A stretch of DNA of 64,000 bases from Symsagittifera roscoffensis (Eukaryota > Xenacoelomorpha > Acoela > Convolutidae), in assembly GCF_963678635.1 (NCBI RefSeq), contig NC_087068.1:44683013-44747012 (forward strand). The letters are read 5' to 3'. Each line of letters opens with the position of its first letter. The stretch's first letter is position 1. Shown here in pieces: positions 38,001 to 47,000 of the stretch. The notes beneath the pieces were generated by a model. That model was not told the DNA's origin. It saw only the letters and a program-made list of their open reading frames with translations, and ran no database searches. A program made the translations under genes and the position numbers.

Positions 38001-41000
38001 CAGAAAAATTGAAAAAAAAAAATCCAAATTCTTGTTCAAACGAAAACATTAAAATTGCGGAAAACTCATTGAGCAAAAGCTAGATAAATGTTAGAAAAAA
38101 GCGGTCAGCCATCTTAAAATTAAGGGTTTTATATGGAATATCAGGCAATTAATGAGAAATCGCTCTTACCTTAAACTCTATCCTTAATAGCAGCTTTTTG
38201 ACACTATCGACAAAAACTTATAGTACGTTACAGAGTAACTTAGCTGCCCTGAAGCTCAAAAGTAGTGATCGATCACCTGTTCTAAAGGAGATAACTAGAA
38301 AAAAAACATACATAAACGTTTTTTCTGAAAAATTGTATAAGTGAAAACTTATAAGCTTGGAGAAAAGTTGTAAGCCACAAATAATAGCAAAAGCGTTTCA
38401 AATTGTTCTTCCACAAAACGATTTCAAGAAAACCTCACGACGAAAGAAATGGATCAACTTAACAAACAACCAGGAGGTGAACTGGCAAAAATCTAACTTG
38501 AGTGTGAAAAAAAACTTCAAACAGAAAAAAACTACCCGACCTAATTAGTTGATAAATCAATGCATTCGTCCACTAACACTCAAAAAAGAGCTAGATATAA
38601 AAATTTTGTTCCAATTAATCTCAAAAAATATGAAAAAAAAAAAAACATATATACGGTACTTTGGTGACAACTCTACATAACATCAATCACGTCAAAAAAA
38701 ATCGAAGAAGGTCTAGCGTTATCTGCCTTATGAGTTGTGATTTGAACTCCAAAAACAATACTTCTGAAATTTTCACTCAGTGTTAAAAAAAACTGCTCTT
38801 TTTTTGCTATTCAGAAATTCTTATCGCTAGAATAAGTCAATAAAAGCAATTTTACAATAGATGAAACAATTTTCTGCTAATACTATTGTAACTGTGAGGC
38901 TTCATTTCAAACTAACTACGAAAACGATAGAAAATTAAAAAATTCAAAAAAAAATGCGGAACAACCTTTGAAAATTTACCTATAAATTACAATCGAAATT
39001 TGGTCCAAATATTCTATGCTACTTGCTCAGCAACCACTTTCTGTACCGACTTTTGTAACGAAAATAACGGAATATTTGTGCTTGGGGTGGCTTTTTTTTC
39101 TTCCGATCGTTCACCTTCGGAATATTGGACTAAAATCATCCCCCACACGCCATATAAAGTACAAAGGGATAGCTTTCGCTCCTGCTAATAAATTAATTAT
39201 GGCAAATAAGCTTCCTTCAATCAATTGGAAACCATTGCTAAGACGGATTATATCGCGCGTTAATTGTCCTAAATTGGCCAAAACGGCAATATATAAACCC
39301 ATATAACATTACACAAAATGATCAAAAATGAAATGTCTTTTCAAATTTAGGCTCAGGACAACAATAACTTTTGAATGATTTTTAAAAATTCCGTCAAAAA
39401 TGGCTAGTTAAAAAGTCGAAACTTGTGTGAAAAAAAATTCACTCCGAGCAAAAATAATCCATTACTTTTTTTACGCAAGTCGGAATTTAAAAAATCATTT
39501 TAAAATTACGTTTATTTTTTCATGTTATTACTGCTCGCTAGACCTTAATAGGCAGTCGGAACATTCAGGGCTTCGCACTGATACGAGCAGTCTTGTTTGC
39601 ATTTTATATTACTCGTTGAGGAATTTGAGTGGATGATATAACAGTTTCGACTAAAAATTACTTTTCCAAACCCAAGAGAAAACAAGGACAGCCGGTTACT
39701 GTGTAAGTAGCACAAAAAGTTCGGACCACAGTCTTAATAAAAGCACAAAAATCATTTTTTTTCCAATTGGTGTCGTTTTTGTTTTTTTTATTGCATGTTG
39801 TGATAAAAAAGCTGAACAAAATAATAGTAAAACAAGTCAATTGGAAAACAGTTTTTGAAGAATGAAAAACAAAAAACATTTTGAAAAAATTTCAAAAAAG
39901 TTTACAAAATTTTTTGCGGAAATTTTTTGGTGCTTTTTCAAGTTTTTGATTCCCAAAAATGCGCTAAAAACTCCAAAAACTACCTTTAATTCAGTAAAAC
40001 TAAGTTTCCACGTTTTGAAATAAGCTTAAGTAAGCTATTGCAATTACTAACTACCTAACTAATTAGCTCGAAATTGGAACCAGTTCTAAACTATTATTTA
40101 TAATTGGATATAAAAACAATTATATTATTGATAAAACTATCCTAATAAAATATTACTAACTAACCAATCATATTCCATCTCTAACTTTGACACTTATTTG
40201 TAAGAGCTGAAACTACTTGCAGTTTCAGCACCAGAACAATTTGAATAAATCTTAGACTACAGTTCTTCTCCTTCTGGATAAACTCCAAGAACTAACTCGC
40301 GAAAACCAGTATACACTAGATCTTTTGAGACTAGGAGATATGAAAAAAAAAGATTAAGATTGGTATTAGACTAAGAAGTTGCACGAAACTATCCGGCCGA
40401 AAATAAGATAGCGTGACGAACAGACGGTGTACCTTATTTGAAATTACTCTATGAGTATAGACCAAAGGTCATAACTCAAAATTATTACAAAAATCAAAAA
40501 CTTCAAACCGGTTTTTCTCGACACTGTGAAAAGTTTTTAAAAAATTTTTAAGGTTGTTCGAATCACGCCTGAAAGGGGCTTTTTTATGATAGATAACTCA
40601 ACCCTGTCCGATGATTAATTGTGGTAGCTGATTTTGCGTGGAAAAGAGAAAGTTGAAAAAAAAACTAAAACACGCCCGAATACAAAGTTCCTCCCCATTT
40701 TCAATGGTCGGAACAAAAAAATTTAAAACTGTACGAAACGCGACTGTTCAGTTGGGTTCAAATCAGTTCTCAAAATTACCGCTACTATGGTGCAAAATAT
40801 TGGACTAAATGCGTGTTGAAAAAAAATTAAAACAAAAAAAATAGTTCAGTTGGGTCAAAATTGTCATAATATTGTCGTCTCCTGATCGGCCCTCAAGTGG
40901 ATAATCAATGGAACACTGTATTGTTTCTAGAAATAGAAACAGTGTTACACTATTCTGATTGATAACTAGAACGTAATAAACATTTCCCAAACTAAAGTAA

Positions 41001-44000
41001 ACGCTTAAAACGCGCAAAAAATAGTAGACGAAAATGTGAATCAATATTTCACATACATATGCAAGAAAACCTTAAAACCCTAAAATAAATGCAGATAAAA
41101 TGAAAAAGAACACAGCACCACGCATTATGCCCAAACATAGATTTTTCAGACTGCCCTTTAACTTCAATTGAAAAAAAAATTATTAAAAATTGTTTCTTTT
41201 TTTTTGTTTTATTTTCGATTCAAATGTTTATGCCCCACACGCTATGTAAAATATAAAGGAATGTATTTGCTTCATGTGCAAGCCTCAATTCAACTTGAAG
41301 CTATTTAATCTGCCGCTGATGCTTTTCAGTAGCACAAAATATAAATCAATTAGCCCAATTTGAATTATACTAGTCAAAGTAGTCCCAAATTCATTCCGTG
41401 GTAAACCTTACAAAAATTAATCCCAAAAGTAAAACATATTTTTAAAATATTTTTAAGCTTTGATTTTCAAAATTTCTCAGATAGTTAAAAAATCTGTCAA
41501 AGATGGCTAGTTAAAAAGTCAAGCCAACCCGAGTCAAATACTTTTCGATAGTCGGAACAGCAAGACAGCTCAAATCCGGACGAATCGATGAGACAAAAAA
41601 AAACAGAAATGATCGTTTTTGGGTTGAAAATTTAGGCACAATATTTTTTTGAAAATATACCCCATAACAATACTGCAAAACTCTAAGAACATTTGCTTAC
41701 ATCATTTTTCGTCTAAATTCCGTATTTTTTGTGCAAACACGGCGCGCTCTAAATTTCAAGTTTTATTCGTTTTTTTTTCCGGATAATTTAAAGCAGCGCT
41801 GTAGTGTATAATTAAGTTCTTATACGAATCAAGCTTTGAAGTTGGAGTCCATAAAATTTAACCTTAATACATCCAAGAGATGTAGAGCAGAGAAATATAA
41901 CCAGATATTTAAGCAGACTAAAAAAGTCACTTCGTATGCTATATGAATAAACTGGCAAGTAGGCAGAGAAATCTACATATTTGTACTTGTAATAATTAAA
42001 TACAGTAATTCAACCAATTATTATACCAATCTCAATACATTTTTGATCACCCCCTGGGAAATACATTTCAGCTCTTATTGTTGCAATCGAGTCTTACGAA
42101 TGAGGTTTGATTATTCTTCAGGCATTTTGGGGGGCAGGGTTAAATGCAAAAAAAAAAATTAACAGCAAATAAAAAGCAACACTACTAAAACATTCAACTT
42201 CAAAACAGAATCTGCTTCAGGCATAATTTTTGTTTTTATTTTAATTTTCTTTTTCATTCAAAAAGTCAAATTATACAAAAAAACTGGTCCAAAAGAAAAT
42301 AATAAAAAAACTAGCCCGAAGAAAATTTTCTTTTTCAATTAAATGGCAATTAGATTTTTTTCGATACAAAAAGTCGATAGAGCGAAAACACATTAAAAAC
42401 ATTTTTTGAAAACCATTTACGCTTTCGTACACGGTTTGAGAGACGATATTGGTCTTGCTCCTTATAAGAATAAACGTTACACATTCTTCTCTCCTCTTAG
42501 CTAGTAACAAATATCCGGCCCTATAATGACCTAATCCAAAGGGTAATCAAATACAATTACTAAAGCAAGAAATGCATCTTTTCTCTTTTGTTATACGGGT
42601 TTAGACAAAGTGGTTCAAATTAAAAGTACCTTTCCGTCCTGAGGGAACTCTAACTTGTCCTCATCTGATTTATTTGAAGACTTGGCTGACTTTTTGTCTT
42701 CCTTGCCCGCGTGACGTGCTGAAACAAAGCGCGTATTTCAAAAACGTCAAACCATTATTATAATATTTTGAATAATGAGCAATTTTCAATCGAAGTTTTA
42801 GCTGCGAATTTCAAATTACCTTTTCTTTAATCTATAAATTGTTCAACTCGAATTCGTTTCTTGTTTAATAATTAGTAACATTTGCGGAAAAAGCTTCACA
42901 ATTCAGCCTCTTTGCAATGTCAGTTCTTTGAAGTCTTTCAAGGGATAGAAATCTTCAGAAAAATCAATTAAACCGAATTAAAGGTTCTTGTTAGAGGAAG
43001 TTACATCTGAGGTATTTTCTTAAACAGACCTCTTGAACAGAGAGAGAATAAAATCTAGAAAGGTAATTGTGAATATTGACTCAACTGTCATATGATTTAT
43101 TTATTAATTCATCTGCCGAGAAAATCGGGGGTTTCAGTCCATTAAAAGCAGGCCAGAAGAAGGTATCATGAAAGTGTCAATCACAATCAAGCACCAGGTT
43201 AGGAAGAAAACCTTTATTTAAGGATATCTAATTTTTCCTATTTTTACACCCCGTCCATCTACCGTTTTGAAAAGAAAAAAAAAGAAACATCGTATCAGAA
43301 CGAAACCCGAATTATTTCAACCTCCTTTGAATTAGTTGTCTTCAAGAAGTAAGAAAACAAGACTGCTCGTATCAGGGCGAAGCCCTGAATGTTCCGACGG
43401 CCTTTTGATGTTTATGGAGCAGTAATAACATTTAAGAAATTAAATGAAATAAAAAAAATGAAAGTTTGACTATTTTCATGAAAATTTGAAATTTTTCATA
43501 AAAATCATCCCCCCACACGCCATATTAAGTACAAAAGGATAGATTTCGCCCCTGTAACAAATCAATTATGGCAAATAAGCTTCTTTCAACCAATTTGGAA
43601 CGATTTCTAAGACGGATTAACTCTCCGCTCACTATTTGTCGCGCGTTATTTGTCCCAAATTAGCCAAAATGACAATCTTTAAACCCCCGAAACTTTACGA
43701 AAAATGATCACAGGTGAAATATCTTTTCAAATTTAAGCTCAGGACAACATTACCTTTCGAATGATAAAAAAAAATCCGTCAAAAATGGCTAGTTAAAAAG
43801 TCGAAATTTGTCTGAAGAAAAAAAAACCCACCCCGAGCACAAATATTCCGTTACTTTCGTATCGAAAGTCGGAACAAAAAGGGTGGTCAAAAAATTAATC
43901 GGAGCCACAAAAAAAAACAAAGAAAACTTTTGGAGCAAAACATTAACACAGTATGTTTTTCTTCCGCACTTCTAAGCTCACGTAAAAAAAAACGATTCTT

Positions 44001-47000
44001 GCCTTAATTTGCAATTAAGAAATAAAACTCAATTTTATTGTTCCGAGTTTTGAAAAATGCGGATTGTTTATGCTTGGGTGTTGTTTTGCTCAGTCAAAAT
44101 TCGGCGACCAAAACAACGGTTTTTTATGAAGTTAATTTTATACCTGATTGAAGATATCGACTCCCTCAGCACGAATTTTTCAAAAAAAAAATTAAAATTT
44201 TTTGATGCGTGGTGAATCATCCCAAACTACAAATCATTCCAAATTCAATCGAGCCAAACTAATCGATCCTATTAGATTAGCAATTTATACTCTTTCGAAA
44301 GGCAAGCGTATTGCAACGGGTACTAGACTTTTTTACGTTAATAACTTTGTTCACAGGATGACTGAAATTGGTGGTATTGATTGTGGGTGCTTTCGGCCTT
44401 AATTCGGTCAGATTAATTTCTCTGTTTTCTTTTTCTTTATTTCATTGATTTGATACGATAATGATTGAACCCGAACAACTAATTTTAAAAAATTTAGGCC
44501 AACATCACTGACCCTTTTCAATTAAATTCAAAAAAGTAAGTCTGAAAAATAATTTTGAAACCATTTTTAATTTTAGTAGTTTAACCGGCGTTAGTTAAGT
44601 TCTTTTTGTTATTGTACGCATGAACTTTTTGCGTAATTTTTTGTATAGTTAATGTGAATGAAGTTCTTCAGTGTCAATTTTTGATCGTATTTTTATTCGA
44701 GTTTTTTCTGGGCACTTTTTGAGCCGGTCAAAAGTTAGTTTGTAGAATGCATTTCTTGCAAAAACTTTTGGGGAAAAAAATTTTTCAAATTAGTTTTCGG
44801 TTTTTAATTTTTTATCAAAGAAAATTTTTCTATAGTTCTTTGTTTTCGGCCATTAAAAATATATGCATTTGTGTTTATAATTTTATATCCGAAAAAAAAT
44901 GGTTCATGGATTTTTTTAGCTTTGCGCGATTTACAAAAGTTGTCAACGCTTGTCTTATGAGCAGTTTAATGCAGTGCAGCCAAGTTACTTGCAGCTGGAC
45001 TAAACTTTTGCATGTATATTTTTGATTTATTTATTACTGCCTATATTAAAAAAAACTCACGAAATAGAATTTTGAATTCATTTCTCATTTTTAGTTTCAA
45101 ATTTTTGCATCAAAGCTTCGCCTCTGTGTCAAACGTTCACAAACTTGATGCTTGATATTGTCTAAAACTTATGATTGTCCAACCATAAGACTCTTCGACA
45201 CCGATTAAGGGGCCGCCGGAACATTCAAGTCTGACTACCTTCTATTTACTATGTCGAGTCTTTTGACACCCTAATTTAAAGTTAACGAGGGGGAAGGAAC
45301 TTTCAATTCAGGTCTGTTTTTTTTTAAAAAAACTTTTTTTAAAGCAAAAACAGGTACAAAAAATAATCGTTTGACAGTAATGTACAATTTTGCACCGATT
45401 GTAATACGGATCGAAGTTATTTCAGTATTTCTTAGTTTTCTTTCACTAAGTTACAAAAACAATTTGGCGCCATTTTTTTGTTGAATATTGCAAATGCTAG
45501 TCAATATCAGTGTCATCTTTAGTTTTATATGATAAAAATGTTCAAAAAAAAGAATGAATCCTTAGACAACTTTTCAATTCTTCGAGTCTTTCGAATTCCA
45601 AAGTAAAAAAACAACTGCTTTTTCAAAAAGTGGTCGCAAAAACTGAGCAGATAAAGACTAAAATCTAGGGTTGAGCTAAAATTAAGCTCAAGAGTCACAA
45701 TAAAAGCAAAAATGTGCTTATTCACAAGGTGAAAATTTTTTGAGCTTAAGTCTGTTTTTTTTTTTCAAGTTTTTTCCACACAAAATTAAGTAATACGATT
45801 AATCGTTGGACTTTAGACAATGTCGGATGATGAATGATATTCAAGGTCTTTTAGTCGTGATTCAATCGATACTTAATTTTTTGAGAAAAAAACTGGTTTG
45901 AAATTTTACTTTTTAGACAAATTTATAGCTAATGCTGATTTAAATGATCCGGCCTAAACGCATAAAACTTGAAAATTATAATGCGTTTTTCTCTAATTGG
46001 GTTGACTTAAGACAAAAATGATGAGAACAAAACCTGCTTAAAATTTCAAGAGAATCAATATGGGGCAATTTGTTCGCAAATTTTTTTTTCAAAATAGTGT
46101 ACTTATTTTCTGCGTGGTGTGATAAAAGGATCTTTATGAAAAACTGGAACTTATATTTGACTGTCATAGTCATATAGACAAAAATTGGCAAAAGTTGATT
46201 TCCAAATGGCGCTAAACCAAACTTACTAGCTCCAAAAACTTACTTTAGTCCAAAAACAACTTTACTTGACAAAAAGCAAATTTACACGGCCTAAATTAAT
46301 CAAAAATAAGCTATTGTAAGCCTGCTCGCTCGCATTATTCGCTCGAATTTAGACTTAAATCGAAAATTTTAAACCTTTTTTCTTCGATACTAGGAAAAAA
46401 TTTGGGAAATTTAATGTCGTTCGACTCACAACTGAAAGGGCTTTAATATGTTATATAACTCGGCCCATTATCATAATTACTTTTGGTACCTGATTTTGCG
46501 TGGAAAAAAAAAGGAAAAATTAAAGCACACCCGATTACAAAATTCCTCCCTATTTTTCAACTGGTCTGAACAATTGGATGGTTTTCAATATCAAACAATC
46601 AAGTTAAAACTAACTCAATCAAAAGCAAGCGTAAATTAGTTTGAGAAGAACAAAACAATAACGAAAGTTAGCAAATAAAAGTTTTTTTTCTGCAAAATCC
46701 ACCTTGGTCAGAAGTCTCATCAAGGTCTGACGGCGAATTCTCGTCAGCATGCGGAGGTGCTTTCACACTTGATAACTTTTGACTGGGACGACGGATCCCT
46801 TTGTAGCCGCCTTTAGAAGCGGCACTTTGAATTGACCTGGAGCCTGACAAGCACGGTAAAACTAGATATTAAACAAATTTTAATTGCTGAGAATAACGAA
46901 TTTCATGATGAAAATGCGAAGCATGTGGTTTACATTGAGATCTTGACAGCTTAGTCAGTCTAAATTATATTAAAGTGAAGTGAGCTGTTTAAATTGAATT

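Larger units (their letters stand above)
34503..42629 (-). other. HYDIN: HYDIN intron 4, 8.1 kb
   Basis: Contains family A copies (34558-35065, 39047-39600 rearranged, 41130-41565 diverged) and a family B copy (39679-40718). The region 35.1-38.9 kb is AT-rich with nothing I can name. Confidence 0.6.
42719..46702 (-). other. HYDIN: HYDIN intron 3
   Basis: Contains a well-preserved family A copy (43356-43878) and part of a family B copy (46065-46575). The 66-codon plus-strand frame at 44202-44402 has no splice or homology support. Otherwise nothing is recognised. Confidence 0.6.

Noticed and set aside
44202-44402. 66-codon plus-strand frame
   Set aside because: No homology or splice sites; it sits just beyond a family A copy in AT-rich intron sequence.
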